A stretch of 64,000 bases of DNA from Heloderma charlesbogerti (Eukaryota > Chordata > Lepidosauria > Squamata > Helodermatidae). Location: contig JANEZZ010001476.1 of the NCBI GenBank assembly GCA_026122225.1, positions 124,001-188,000 on the forward strand, written 5' to 3'. The position numbers were made by a program, and so were the translations under genes. How positions within the stretch are numbered: the first letter of the stretch is position 1; every line of letters starts with the position of its first letter. Below are positions 41,996-53,452 of this stretch, in pieces. The notes under the pieces are model-generated. The model was not told the DNA's origin. It did not search any database and worked only from the letters and a program-made list of their open reading frames with translations.

Positions 41996-43113
41996 GTTAC
42001 TTTAAAACCTCCTAGTAGCTTGGTATAAGGGGCTTATGCATGAGATGGGCAATAACACTAGAAACAAGATGAAATAGTAAACAAGTGAATTTATTAAACA
42101 TATTTTTTTTACATGAGGAAATACTAATATTTGTTTGGGGTTTTCAAAAGAATGCTTCCTGACACTTCTTAAGGGGACAAGAGACACCATTGCTATTACA
42201 AGCCTCCTAATGATTTTTTTTTTTATCATCATCATCATCATCATCGTTGTTTACCTCATGCCAAATATACTCACTAACAGGTCCCTCTCTTGGGTACAGT
42301 CTTCTGACTCCTAATCTCCTCCTGTTGTATTTCTGGATGCTTGGACAGTTTATCTGGGCTTATACTGCCTACTTATGTAACCTTCTTCTGGCAAGATCTT
42401 AGGACAGCCCCCTGGCATAATACAGCCACTTGCTTCCTACTCCTGATCTTCACCAACCACATATGGTTATCCCAAAGAACAATCAGGCCTAAGCTATTCA
42501 CTTTTTCCTCAGCTTTCTCTTAGTCCTTCAAAAATATCACCCATCGACCAGCAGACTTTCTCTGTCACTAACCACCCACAGACTAACTCCTTAACTGTCA
42601 ACTATTGACTCCTTAACTGTCATTTCCTAGCTAGAATCCCTAGCCATTCAGAATTGAATTTACCTGATCCAGATGCCATCTAATAATATTCAAAGTGATT
42701 GTCTCTGTCCCTCGCTTCAAAACATCACTGAACAACTACTACACAAGGCTTTGGCAGTAAAACAAGCTCTGAGGCCTACTGAGACACCTTATTCCATTTC
42801 AGAGGCTACACAAAGTAAATGTTACAGAGCAACAGCAGTTATATACATGGCAGCTCTTCACAAGGTATAACTCAACTATCCATTGTGCAAATGAAGTGGT
42901 CTTCCAAGATTCTGGTACTGATGTTGTCACACAGCAGAGGTCTGCTGGAGGCCCCTACTGTCTTGGTGACCATTTTGCCAAGTACAAATACTGAAATAAG
43001 CAAAAATTGTAGATGGTAAGAAACACAGGAACGCATTCCTCAACCACCTCCAGATCAATCAGAGGTGATACAGAATTGATAACAGGTATGCTGGAAAATA
43101 CATGGCACAGGGT
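41996..43113. other. Unassigned sequence
   Basis: No gene recognised. A short (ATC)n run is at 42225-42245. Confidence 0.4.
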
Positions 43114-44249
43114 AAGAAATGATGTCCCCTTCATGGATCAATGCCTTGTTGTGGCAAAGGGGCTTGCATAACTCAGTGAAGCCATGAGCTATGCTGTGCA
43201 GGGCCACCCAAGATGGACAGGTCATGGCAGACAGTTCTGACAAAATGTGGTCCACTGGAGAAGGAAATGGCAACCCACTCCAGTATTCTTGCCAAGAAAA
43301 CCCCATGGAACGTATCACAAGGCTAAAAGAGATGATGCCAGAAGATGAGCCCCTCACGTCAGAAGGTGTCCAATATACTACTGGGGAAGAGCAGAGGGAA
43401 TTTCCAAGTAGAGCCAGAAAGAGCGAAGTGGCTGGGCCAAAGCCGAAAGGACACTCAGCTGTGGATGTGTCTGGTGGTGAATAGAAAGTCCGATGCTGTA
43501 AAGAACAATATTGTTTAGGAACCTGGAATGTAAGATCAATGAATCAAGGTAAGCTGGAAGTGGTCAAACATGAGATGACAAGATTGAACATCCACATCTT
43601 GGGAATCAGCAAACTAAAATGGACAAGCATGGGCAAATTTAATTCAGGTGACCATTATATCTACTACTGTGGGCAAGAATCTTTAGAAGAATTGGAGTAG
43701 CACTCACAGTCAGTAAAAGGGTGAGAAAAGCAGTCCTGGGGTACAATCTCAAAAATGATAGAATGATTTCAGTATGAATCCAAGGCAAAACATTCAACAT
43801 CACAGTAATTCAAGTCTATGCCCCCACCACTGAGGCCGAAAAAGCTGAGGCAGATTGGTTCTATGAAGACCTACAACACCTTCTAGAACTAACACCAGAA
43901 AAAGATGTCCTTTTCATCATAGGGGATTGGAATGCCAAAGTAGGAAGTCAAGAAATCACCGGGATAACAGGCAAGCATGGCTTTGGTGGACAAAATAAAG
44001 CAGGACAAAGGCTAATAGAGTTTTGCCAAGACTCAAGAGAACACTCTGATCATAGTAAACACTCTTTTCCAACAGCACCAGAGGCGACTCTACACATGGA
44101 CATCACCAGATGGTCAATAATATCGAAATCAGATTGATTATGTCCTTTGCAGCCAAAGATGGAGAAGCTCTATACAGTCAGTAAAAACAAGACCTGGAGC
44201 TGACTGTGGCTCAGATCATGAGCTTCTTGTTGCAAAAATTCAGCTTAAA

Positions 44250-45149
44250 TTGAAGAACGTAGGGAAAACCACTAAACCATTCAGGTATGACCTAAATCAT
44301 ATCCCTTATGAATACACAATGGAGGTGAGGAGTAGATTTAAGGGATTAGACCTGATAGACAGAGTGCCTGAGGAACTATGGATGAAGGTCCGTAACATTG
44401 CTCAGGAGGCAGCAACTCAATCCATCCAAAAGAAAAAGAAATGCAAGAAAAAAGCCAAGTGGCTGTCTGATGAGGCTTTACAAGTAGCTGAGGAAAGAAG
44501 GGAATTGAAAAGCAAGGGAGAAAGGGGAAGATATCTCCAACTGAATGCAGAGTTCCAGAGAATAGCAAGGAGAGAAAAGAAGGCCTTCTTAAATGAACAA
44601 TGCAAAGAAATCGAGGAAAACAACAGAATGGGAAAGACTAGAGATCTTTTCAAGAAAATCAGAGATATCAAGGGAATGTTTTGTGCAAAGATGGGCATGA
44701 TAAAGCTCAAAGAAGACAGAGACCTAACAGAAGCAGATGAGATTAAGAAGATGTGGAAAGAATACACAGAAGAACTATACAGGAAAGATCTGAATGTCCT
44801 TGATAGCCATGATAGTGCGGTGACTGAACTTGAGCCGGACATAGAGGGTCAAGTCAAGTGGGCCTTAGGAAGCATTACTAACAACAAACCTAGTGGAGAT
44901 GACAGTCTTCCAGCTGAGCTATTTAAAATCCTAAAAGATGATGCTGTTAAAGTGCTGCACTCAATATGCCAACAAATTTGGAACACTCAACAGTGGCCAC
45001 AAGACTGGAAAAGGTCAGTTTACATTCCAATTCCAAAGAAGGGCAATGCCAAAGAGTGTTCAAACTACCGCACAATTGCGCTCATTTCACATGCCAGCAA
45101 GGTGATGCTCAAAATCCTACAAGCTAGGCTTCAGCAGTATGTGAACTGA
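44250..45149 (+). pseudogene. BovB linker and RT N-terminal region, truncated by stop
   Basis: A 299-residue open piece starting KNVGKTTKPFRYDLNHIPYEY, with the charged linker and SGDDSLPAELFKILKDD, IPIPKKGNAKECSNYRTIALIS and ending QQYVN. The next codon is TGA where copy 1 has CGA (Arg in NRELPEV). Relative to copy 1, EPDILESEVKW reads EPDIEGQVKW. The rest of the RT continues in pieces at 45225-45530 (FIDYAKTFDCVDH), 45594-46019 and 46076-46330, separated by further stops. Confidence 0.9.
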
Positions 45150-45224
45150 GAACTACCGGAAGTACAAGCTGAGTTTTGAAGAGGCAGAGGAACTAGAGAT
45201 CAAATTGCCAACATTTGCTGGATC

Positions 45225-46330
45225 ATGGAGAAAGCAAGAGAATTCCAGAAAAATGTGTATTTCTGCTTCATTGATTACGCTAAAACCTTTGATTGTGTGG
45301 ATCACAACAAACTGCGGCAAATCCTTAAAGAGATGGGAGTACCAGACCACCTCACCTGTCTCCTGAGAAACCTGTACAAGGGTCAAGAAGCAACAGTAAG
45401 AACTGGACATGGAACAACCGATTGGTTCAAAATTGGGAAAGAAGTACAACAAGGCTGTATATTGTCACCCTGCTTATTTAACTTATATGCAGAGTACAGC
45501 ATGAGAAACGCCGGGTTGGATGAATCATAGATCAGAATTAAGATTGCCGGGAGAATTATCAACAACCTCCGATATGCAGACGATACCACCCTAATGGCAG
45601 AAAGCGAAGAGGATCTCAAGAGCCTCTTGTTGAGGGTGAAAGAGGAGAGTACAAAAGCTGGTTTGAAACTCAACATTAAAAAAACTAAGATCACGGCATC
45701 TGGCCCTATCACTTCCTGGCATCTAGAAGGGGAAGAAATGGAAGCAGTGACAGATTTCATTTTCTTGGGCTCCAAGATCACCACAGACGGTGACTGTAGC
45801 CATGAAATTAAAAGACGCTTGCTCCTTGGGAGGAAAGCTATGGCAAACCTAGACAGCATAGTAAGAAGCAGAGACATCACCTTGCCGACAAAGGTCCATC
45901 TAATCAAAGCTATGGTTTTCCCAGTAGTAATGTATGGCTGTGAGAGCTGGACTATAAGGAAGGCTGAGCGCCAAATAATTGATGCTTTCGAACTGTGGTG
46001 CTGGAGAAGACTCTTATGAGATCCCTGGACTGCAAGGAGGTCAAATCAGTCAGTCCTAAAGGAAATCAACCCTGAGTGCTCGTTGGAAGGACAGATACTG
46101 AAACTGAAGCTCAAATATTTTGGCCACCTGATGTGAAGAGAAAACTCCCTGGAAAGGCCCTGATGCTGGGAAAGACTGAAGGCAAAAGGAGAAGGGGACG
46201 GCAGAGGATGAGATGGCTAGATAGCATCACCGATGCAATGAGTATGAACTTGAGCACATTCTGGGAGAGAGCGGAGGACAGGAAGGCCTGGCGTGCTATG
46301 GTCCATGGGGTCACGAAGAGTTGGACATGA
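45225..46330 (+). pseudogene. BovB RT core and C-terminus, broken by stops
   Basis: In order: MEKAREFQKNVYFCFIDYAK, VQQGCILSPCLFNLY, a stop at GLDES, then NNLRYADDTTLMAES, MYGCESWT and AFELWCWRRLL. A TGA replaces CGA at the next position. Beyond that the frame changes to the KRRRGRQRMRWLDSITDAM region. All RT motifs can still be read, but across at least three interruptions. Confidence 0.88.
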
Positions 46331-46356
46331 CTTAATGACTGAACAACAACAAGAAA

Positions 46357-46574
46357 GGGTGTATTGAGGCAAGGTTTATCCAAGAGATCCCAATGGTCTT
46401 CTTCAAACATCAGTTTGGAATATACATTAAAGTCAGGATTAGGGATATATGAGAATTCAATTGGAGGATGTTTGTGTGAAAACTTGATAGATTTTTCCAG
46501 TTCAGCCCTGTGGATTTCAGTCCATTTCCCCCCACTGGTGTTGATTCAATCTGTAGCAAGTTGAGCCAATACTC

Positions 46575-46609
<35 letters not shown>

Positions 46610-48355
46610 CGTGTTTAAATGGTGGCAATTTGCATATTGGGGGGATTTTGACATTTCCACAAATGGTGTCATTTAAGAAAAAAAAATATTGGTGATATTG
46701 TGCAAGTGCACATGATTGCAAGTCTGCTATGTCTGTCTGCTATGAAGACCTGTGGGGGAGTATTTCCCTCTTGTCAATATCCTTGTTTGTTTCATCCTCT
46801 CCAAACACTGCCTCCTTTAGCCCAGGAGAATTATATTCAGTACTTGTCAAAGAACTTATCAATTTCTTCCCACCCATCCAACTTCACTCAGGAAGAGAGA
46901 CAACCCCCTAGCTTTCTTTCCACAATACAACTACTTGACTTTTATGAACATTTGGATAGCGTACAATTCCAGCTGAGTTGCTTGGAAGGTGTGAAGTTCT
47001 CCTTAAAAGTATTCTCAGTAATTGGCCATATGGTGAAATGCAAGCCAGTATAATGTGTGGCATTTGTGCATCTAATAAGGCAGGCCTGACTATTGCCAAT
47101 GGTCAAGTTCTCAGAGGGAGTGCCACAGTCACACTGTCCTCACTGCAATATCACCCTGGTAACACAATTACATTCAGACTCACTATAGGAGTCAGACTAA
47201 ACTTTATTCCTGCCTTTGGTAAACCTAATGTCAGAGCCGAGGGGCAGGTTTTGCGCCCTTGTAACCTAGATTGCACCGCCTCTCCATTTTGTCCCACACA
47301 ACTGTTGTCATCTTCTGGGCGATTCCACCCCAGCTGGTTCAGTTGTACTTGAGGGACCCACCACTTGGTGCTTCTAAAAATAACCCTGGTGGTGAACGCA
47401 AATGCTTATTTCCAGATTGGGGCAGGTCAGTGGAGCTCCCTTCTGTGAGTTCTGCTGACTTGCCCTGTTCCTGGGATGAGTGTTTCTGCTTCTTTGGGGT
47501 CATTTTTAGAAGTGCCAAAACCCCGTTGCATGAGGGATGGGTCCCGGAAGTACAGGCAGAATAAGATACTACCCACTGTCTTCATTGCCATTTGGTCCAA
47601 GTCCTTTCATGATACAGTAAATTAGCATCCAGTGAGCTGGTAATATATACACACACATGCTCAAGTGAGGTAGTGCTGTTTTTATGATATTGTGATTCTG
47701 CTTCCCTCCATTACCACACCGCAGGAGGTGAGGCCAGCCCTCTTGTCCCAGAAAATCACCAAGAGGAAAAAGGTTGCAAATTGCACACAAACCAAAAGGG
47801 AAAATGACAAAGGGAAATGACAAACAATTGTCCCTCTCTAAGTGATGCCCTTTTCATTATGTCTCTTTGGAATATTGGGAGGCCAAGCGGAAATGAAAAG
47901 ACAAATAATATGTAATTTTCTTCAACCTTAGGAATTTCAGACATCAAAAAAGATTGCATGGGGAGACTTTGAAAGGCTTCTACACATTAAAAGGAAAAGC
48001 CCCTCTGGGAGGAACCATCTGATTAATGTAATCTTATGATTTTATCTGGAGGAGTGAGGATAAAAACATTTGGCATTTCTTTCTCACCAAAAGCACCATC
48101 TCAAGAAAGTGCCCCCAACCATCTCGAGAAGCGACAGCTCTCCACCTCCATGTGGTTTATATTTAAATGTGTATCCCACAGCTTGTGAGATGGAAGCCAG
48201 TCATGTTCAAAAATTGTGGACTGCTGTTATAACTGTAGAGTCCAGGACTTAACTATTTCCACTAAGTGTTCTTGAAGCAATAATGCGGAAGAAATTTCTT
48301 CAGTTTAGATGATCTTGTGTTGGATCCAGGATCTGCCTTGTGTGAGAGGAAGGGA
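46357..48355. other. Unassigned sequence with (GT)n
   Basis: No gene recognised. (GT)16 at 46577-46608. TAGGGATATATGAGAATTC at about 46440 resembles a repeat P or hAT-type left end, but no right end was found. Confidence 0.4.
46577..46608 (+). repeat. (GT)n microsatellite
   Basis: Sixteen GT units; mirrored as (CA)16 at 61211-61242 with equal length. Confidence 0.95.
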
Positions 48356-48363
48356 CCTACCAC

Positions 48364-49031
48364 CAGGGATGGATGAGCCCATCTCCATCTGGGATGGGGG
48401 AGCTCAACAAGCTGCCACCTGCAGCTCATGCAGCCCAGGCCTGCTCGCCGAGCTTCTCTGCTCACCCTGCTTGCCCGTGAGCTGCTTGAGCCCACTCTCT
48501 TCCTCACGCCAGCTGTCAAAGGCCAGCACAGGAAAGAAGGGCCTTGGCACAGCCAGCCCACAGCCTCTTGCCCTGGCCTTCTCTAGAAGAGGCCAGGGCG
48601 AGAGCACTGGGGTGCTGCCATCGCCCCTCTTCCACATGCCAGCTGTCAAAGGCTGGTGCGGGGAAGAGGGGCCTCAGCGCAGCCAGCCCCCAGCCTCTCG
48701 CCCTGGGCTCTAGCAGGTTGGGGGGGGGAGACAAGAGGATAGGTGCCTCCTTCTCTCCCCCCCCCACCTGCTACAGCAGTGGTGGCAAGGGACAAGCTGG
48801 TTGTTTTCCATAAGGCCATGAAAACTTATGGAAAACGACTAGCCTCTCCCGCGCAACTGCCAATGTAGCAAGGATGGGGGAAGGAGGACAGGTGCTGCCT
48901 TCTTCCCCTCTCCTTGCTGAGGGCGTGGGTGCCTGAGGTCTTGCCCAAGTGAGCACACCATGAGTTGGGCAAGAGCTCAAGTCTGCGAGGTGGTGTCCGG
49001 GGGGCTGAACCGGCAACTTGCGACATCCCTA
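48364..49031 (+). mobile_element. hAT-like non-autonomous element (small GC-rich family), second copy
   Basis: Starts CAGGGATGGATGAGCCC and ends AACTTGCGACATCCCTA, flanked by perfect 8-bp duplications CCTACCAC (48356-48363 and 49032-49039). Homologous to 493-917. Internally a segment of about 70 bp starting CCAGCTGTCAAAGGC occurs twice in direct orientation (about 48511 and 48641). A hairpin GTTTTCCATAAG/CTTATGGAAAAC lies at 48803-48836. GC-rich, non-coding. Confidence 0.88.
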
Positions 49032-49039
49032 CCTACCAC

Positions 49040-50044
49040 AAGAGGGAAGGCTTTAATAGTGGAAAGTCACTCTGCCCAGTTTTGGGGACCCCCTCCTGCA
49101 TGCATATCTTAGTTCACCCTATTCAGCAGGGTCTCTTGACTCTTTGTGTAGCATTTTCAAGGGAATGGAAAGACTGCTTCCAGATGAGGGAGGAAGTCCA
49201 TTTCCACCAGCACGATTGATCCATCTTGAATCTGGCTTCAACCTGTTGTCAAGGAAACATCTGATAACATTTGTTTTTATGACTTTATGAAAATAAGCGA
49301 TGGTAGAATAACCTCCCCAGCACCAAATGTTTCATATTACAGAGATGATGCTTCTGTCTTATACAGAAGGAGTAGCTTTCTGACTGCATGTGGCTTATAT
49401 TTACATTAGAGATAAGAGAAAAAAATCATTCAGTTCTCATTTTAATGCAAATTTACCTAATTTTGCACTTCCAAACCACTATGTGAACCAAAATTTGGTC
49501 ATCTTTTCAAATTTGCACTTCTCCAAATGTTGCAATGGGGTTCTCATTTTTTTGTTTTGTTTTAAGTGTGTAATATAAGGGCAAATTTCACAGAAAATTC
49601 ATTATATTAGGAAAATTGTAAAAAATATATATATATATATATTAGGCAAAATAGTGTCCCAAGGCATGGGGGATGCAGTTCTCCAGGGTGTTCACAGAAC
49701 TACATTTCCCATAGTCCCCTGGGTCCATTGGTCCCCTACCGATGTAAGGTATAGGAGGAGGGAGCATGTTTGGGTTAGGTGGAAGCTTTTGTGGGTGGGA
49801 AGGGCAGCAGAGATAGGCAAAAGGATGGGGAAACTGGATCCCGCCCCCCCGGGTCAATTTTTAAGCCAAGACAGAGATCTATTTTGGGAGCTTGTAAGCT
49901 TGCCTCCCATTCTGAGGTGAGTTTTATGGACCCCCCAAAGTGTGTTTCTGAGCATTGCCCAGGAGAACGTCACCAACATCTCCACTTGGAATGGTGTGGG
50001 AGTAACTGTGAAGATGTCTGCAACCAAACTTATGTATGTTTAAA
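49040..50044. other. Unassigned sequence
   Basis: No gene recognised. A short (AT)n is at about 49626-49643. The AAATTTGCACTTCTCCAAATG word near 49520 is shared with 40560. Confidence 0.4.
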
Positions 50045-50513
50045 TAGGGGTGGGTGAAGCTGTCAGTTTTGCTTTCTCCCATATCCACAATTTTTAAAAG
50101 TTCTTTCTCTCCCAGATATGAAGAACTCTGCACATTTTGGTAAAGGCTTATCAAAAATGAACTGAAACAAAATAGCCATCCATCCGCACTAGTCGAATTC
50201 AATAGGTATAGCTATTCCCAGCACAGAGAGGACCATGACGTACCTGCCTACAATATAGCCATTAAAGATGAGGAGTCTTTCAGGAAAAAGAAAAAAAGAT
50301 TGGTGGCACTAATTAAGTAGTATAATGACTGAATACAGAGAGATTCAAACCTACACTTCTAAGACCAATGCATTGAAAGGCCTGGGCCCGGGTGGAAGGA
50401 TCTGTTAGGTTTATTTTCTCTCAGTTTCTTTTTGTCCTGAATATGGAGAACTTTATGAATTTTGATAAATTCTTATCAAAAATGAAATGAAATGAAATAT
50501 TTACCCATCCCTG
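50045..50513 (+). repeat. Repeat 'P', copy 3
   Basis: The most complete copy: TAGGGGTGGGTGAAG at the left, AGTTCTTTCTCTCCCAGATA, TTTTGGTAAAGG, AATAGGTATAGCTATTCCCAG, GAGAGGACCATGACG, GAATACAGAGAGATTCAAAC, and an end with AATGAAATGAAATATTTACC-CATCCCTG. The ends and size suggest a hAT-like MITE, but the flanks (TGTTTAAA and TGTTTGTAAA) are not a clean duplication. Confidence 0.6.
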
Positions 50514-50761
50514 TTTGTAAAGTGAGTCTAAGTCCGGGATGCTGGAGAAATTCGAGACGGACTAAGATGAGCTTGGATTTCTAAGAATCTGACCTGCAAA
50601 TCCACTGCAGAGCACCCCCCTCAGGCCGCGCAGAGTCCGTGGACCTTTGGATGTTTGTTTGTTTGTTTGTTTTACTTTCCTGAAATTTACACATATATAT
50701 TCATAGGAAAATATGTAGGTTTCTGCTGAGGAAACGTTGAATGGAATGGGGGACAATACAC

Positions 50762-51479
50762 AGTGAAAGAGGAGAGTGCAAAAGCTGGTTTGAAACTCAA
50801 CATTAAAAAAACTAAGATCATGGCATCTGGTCCTATCACTTCCTGCCATATAGAAGGGGACGAAATGGAAGCACTGACAGATTTTACTTTCTTGGGCTCC
50901 AAGATCACCACAGACGGTGACTGTAGCCATGAAATTAAAAGACGCTTGCTCCTGGGGAGGAAAGCTATGGCAAACCTAGACAGCACAGTAAGAAGCAGAG
51001 ACATCACCTTGCCGACAAAGGTCCGTCTAATCAAAGCTATGGTTTTCCCAGTAGTAATGTATGGCTGTGAGAGCTGGACTATAAGGAAGGCTGAGCGCCG
51101 AAGAATTGATGCTTTCGAACTGTGGTGCTGGAGAAGACTCTTACAAGTCCCCTGGACTGCGAGGAGGTCAAATCAGTCAATCCTAAAGGAAATCAACCCT
51201 GAGTGCTCACTGGAAGGACAGATACTGAAACTGAAGCTCAAATATTTTGGCCACCTAATGCGAAGAGAAAACTCCCTGGAAAAGACCCTGATGCTGAGAA
51301 AGATTGAAGGCAAAAGGAGAAGGGGACGGCAGAGGATGAGATGGCTAGATAGCATCATGGATGCAATGAATATGAACTTGAGCACGCTCCGGGAGAGAGC
51401 GCAGGACAGGAAGGCCTGGCGTGCTATGGTCCATGGGGTCATGAAGAGTCAGACACGACTGAATGACTGAACAACAACA
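50762..51479 (+). mobile_element. BovB: RTE-BovB LINE copy 4, short 3' fragment
   Basis: Starts abruptly inside the RT coding region (GTGAAAGAGGAGAGTGC, VKEESAKAGLKLN) and runs to the ACAACAACAAAAA 3' end. A typical strongly 5'-truncated insertion. An NPE starts 28 bases downstream. Confidence 0.92.
50763..51470 (+). pseudogene. BovB C-terminal coding fragment, open
   Basis: A 235-residue frame without stops: VKEESAKAGLKLNIKKTKIM, TFLGSKITTDGDCSHEIKRR, MYGCESWTIRKAERRR, AFELWCWRRLLQVPWTARR, GRQRMRWLDSIMDAM, ending SQTRLND. It lacks the RT catalytic motifs, which lie upstream of the truncation. The CGA codons that became stops in copy 3 are intact here or changed without a stop (CAA in LLQVP). 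Confidence 0.88.
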
Positions 51480-51507
51480 AAAAGTATGTCAATACTTATG
51501 TAAATAC

Positions 51508-52475
51508 TAGGGATGGCGGAGAATTTCTCCCCGAAACTTCGGGGGGCCGAGCGCCAATGTGTTCGGCCGCCCGAACAAGTTTCGGGGAGAAATTCTCCAT
51601 ACCCCCCGCCCCCCACACCACCCCCGGGATGGGACTTACCTTTGCCGAATGTCCCTCCCGGCGGCGGGTCCGGCCGGCGGTTCGGCGGGTGTTCGTCCGG
51701 GGCAGGAGCAGCAGCCGGTCTTTCGACTGGCTGCCGCCCCCGCCATTCCAATAAAAGAAAAAAAAATGCCCCCGTGATAGGCTACGTGACAATTAACGTA
51801 GCCTATCACGGCTAGATCTGCAAAGTCAGCCGTGATAGGCTATGTAAATCGTCACGTAGCCTATCACGGGTGACTTAAAAAAAAAAAAAAAGCGCGTACG
51901 GATAATGGCGGCCCCCATAGGGAGCCGCCATTCCCGTTCCTTATTTGGTCGCTGTAGTCTATGTAAAGATTTACGTAGACTATGGCGAAAATAAGGGCAA
52001 CGCTATTTGCGTTGCCCTTATTTTCGTCGTAGTCTACGTAAATCTTTACGTAGACTACAGCGACCAAATAAGGAACGCGAATGGCGGCTCCCTATGGGGG
52101 CCGCCATTTGCGTAAGCGCTTTTTTTTTTTTTAAAGTCACCCGTGATAGGCTACGTGATGATTAATGTAGCCTATCACGGCTGACTTTGCAGATCTAGCC
52201 ATGATAGACTACGTTAATTGTCACGTAGCCTATCACGGGGGAGTTTTTTTTTTTTTTTAACTTTGGAGTTCGCGGCCAGGCGAGGCGGGAAGCCTCCCCC
52301 CCGGCCTGAATTTCGGCCGGGTGAGGCGGGAAGCCTCCCCCCCGGCCTGAATTTCGGCCGGGTGATGCGGGAAGCCTCCCCCCCCGGCCTGAACTTTGCG
52401 GGGGAAGCAGCGAAGTGCCTCCCCCCCACCGCGAACAAGCTTCGAGGACAGGTAAGTGACTTTCGTCCACCCCTA
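51508..52475 (+). mobile_element. Nested-palindrome hAT-like element, copy 9 (alpha type, reference copy)
   Basis: Starts TAGGGATGGCGGAGAATTTC, ends CTTTCGTCCACCCCTA and is flanked by perfect duplications GTAAATAC (51500-51507 and 52476-52483). Order from A to B: a terminal hairpin with perfect 22-base arms (51518-51539 and 51577-51598); an outward donor on the minus strand (51634-51639); a GC-rich exon-like block with a CAGCCGGTC/GACTGGCTG hairpin; the nested core 51769-52243; three 41-bp GC units at 52275-52395; and an outward donor on the plus strand (52452-52457). Joining the flanks gives TATGTAAATACTTACATA, itself a near-palindrome. Non-coding. Confidence 0.93.
51769..52243. repeat. Nested palindrome core of copy 9
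   Basis: 475 bp centred at 52006. Innermost pair ATAAGGGCAACGC (51991-52003) / GCGTTGCCCTTAT (52009-52021). Next ring: TCTACGTAAA-type hairpins on each side. Next: AATGGCGGC hairpins at 51903-51932 and 52080-52108. Then A15 / T13 tracts. Outermost are two GTGATAGGCTACGT hairpins per arm (first one 51772-51787 with 51796-51811). Every ring is palindromic by itself and pairs with its mirror ring. Confidence 0.92.
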
Positions 52476-52483
52476 GTAAATAC

Positions 52484-53444
52484 TTACATAATTATTTGCA
52501 GATTTTACTTCATGACCCCCCCAAAATTGTCTGCATTTGTTGATGGGTGGATGATGGAATAAAAGGCACCTGGCAATTGGCTAAACACAGACGGAGTGGA
52601 TTTTACACAGTGTGTACATCCCTGGTCTAACTCTGTGTAGAATGGAATACATAATTACACAGAAGACTTGTCTGGCCTTCATGCTTTCTGAACAGTTACC
52701 AAGGATTTCACGGAAAAGTACCGGCAGAAAGAAATGAGTAAAAGCTATACAGAGGATACAGGTATACTTTGCAGAAAACTTCATTAACTATTGAAAACCA
52801 CAATTGTGGCAAAATGCATACGTTGCATCTTGAAATAAATATCCCACATTGGGGATATGTTACAGTTCATAACAAAATGGATAAATCATTTATTGCAAGG
52901 ATTTGTTCACTGAAGGGGAAAAAATGAATCACTCTATGAATATCTCACATTGCTTGTTGAACTAAACATGCTTGCTTTGTCAGCTATATCCCCTACCATG
53001 TTACAAATGGATGGTCAAAATGGCTGCATGCATTTGCAAATACCAGAGAAGTTGGCAGGCATGAGTCGAAGTCAAGAGGAAAACCATAGAGGTTTTGGCC
53101 TCCAACATGCCAGAGCAGACCTATATACTCTGCAGGAGAATCTTAAATGCATCATTAGCCATATGATGCTCAGTGGTGGCCCTTTTCTGATCAAAAGATA
53201 TTGGCCACATTAATTTTGAAGATTGAAGTCTTCCACGCATTATTGAACCACATACCTGTGCTATGGAAGCTGCCAGTTGAACACTGGAAAATGATCTTGT
53301 GAGCCTTTATGTTAGCCAAAAGTCTTGTGCTGCAAGGATGGAAGAACAGATCCACCCACTGTTACTCAATAGACAGAAGACCTCACAGCCCTTCCTACTT
53401 TTGAATATACACCTTACCACCAAGAGCTTTTGCCCTGATACATA
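52484..53444. other. Unassigned sequence
   Basis: No gene or recognised repeat in nearly 1 kb. Confidence 0.4.
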
Positions 53445-53452
53445 GTTAGACA

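Larger units (their letters stand above)
43120..46350 (+). mobile_element. BovB: RTE-BovB LINE copy 3, near full length
   Basis: About 3.2 kb, the expected full size. 5' UTR at 43120-43500 (CATGGATCAATGCCTTGTTG, CTGGAGAAGG), endonuclease from about 43520 (TWNVRSMNQGKLEVVKHEM), reverse transcriptase, C-terminal region and the ACAACAACA end. Possible duplications AAGAAA at 43114-43119 and 46351-46356. The endonuclease is full of stops and frameshifts, and at least four later stops sit at former CGA codons. Dead. From 43819 onward it lies within the left arm of the giant palindrome. Confidence 0.92.
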
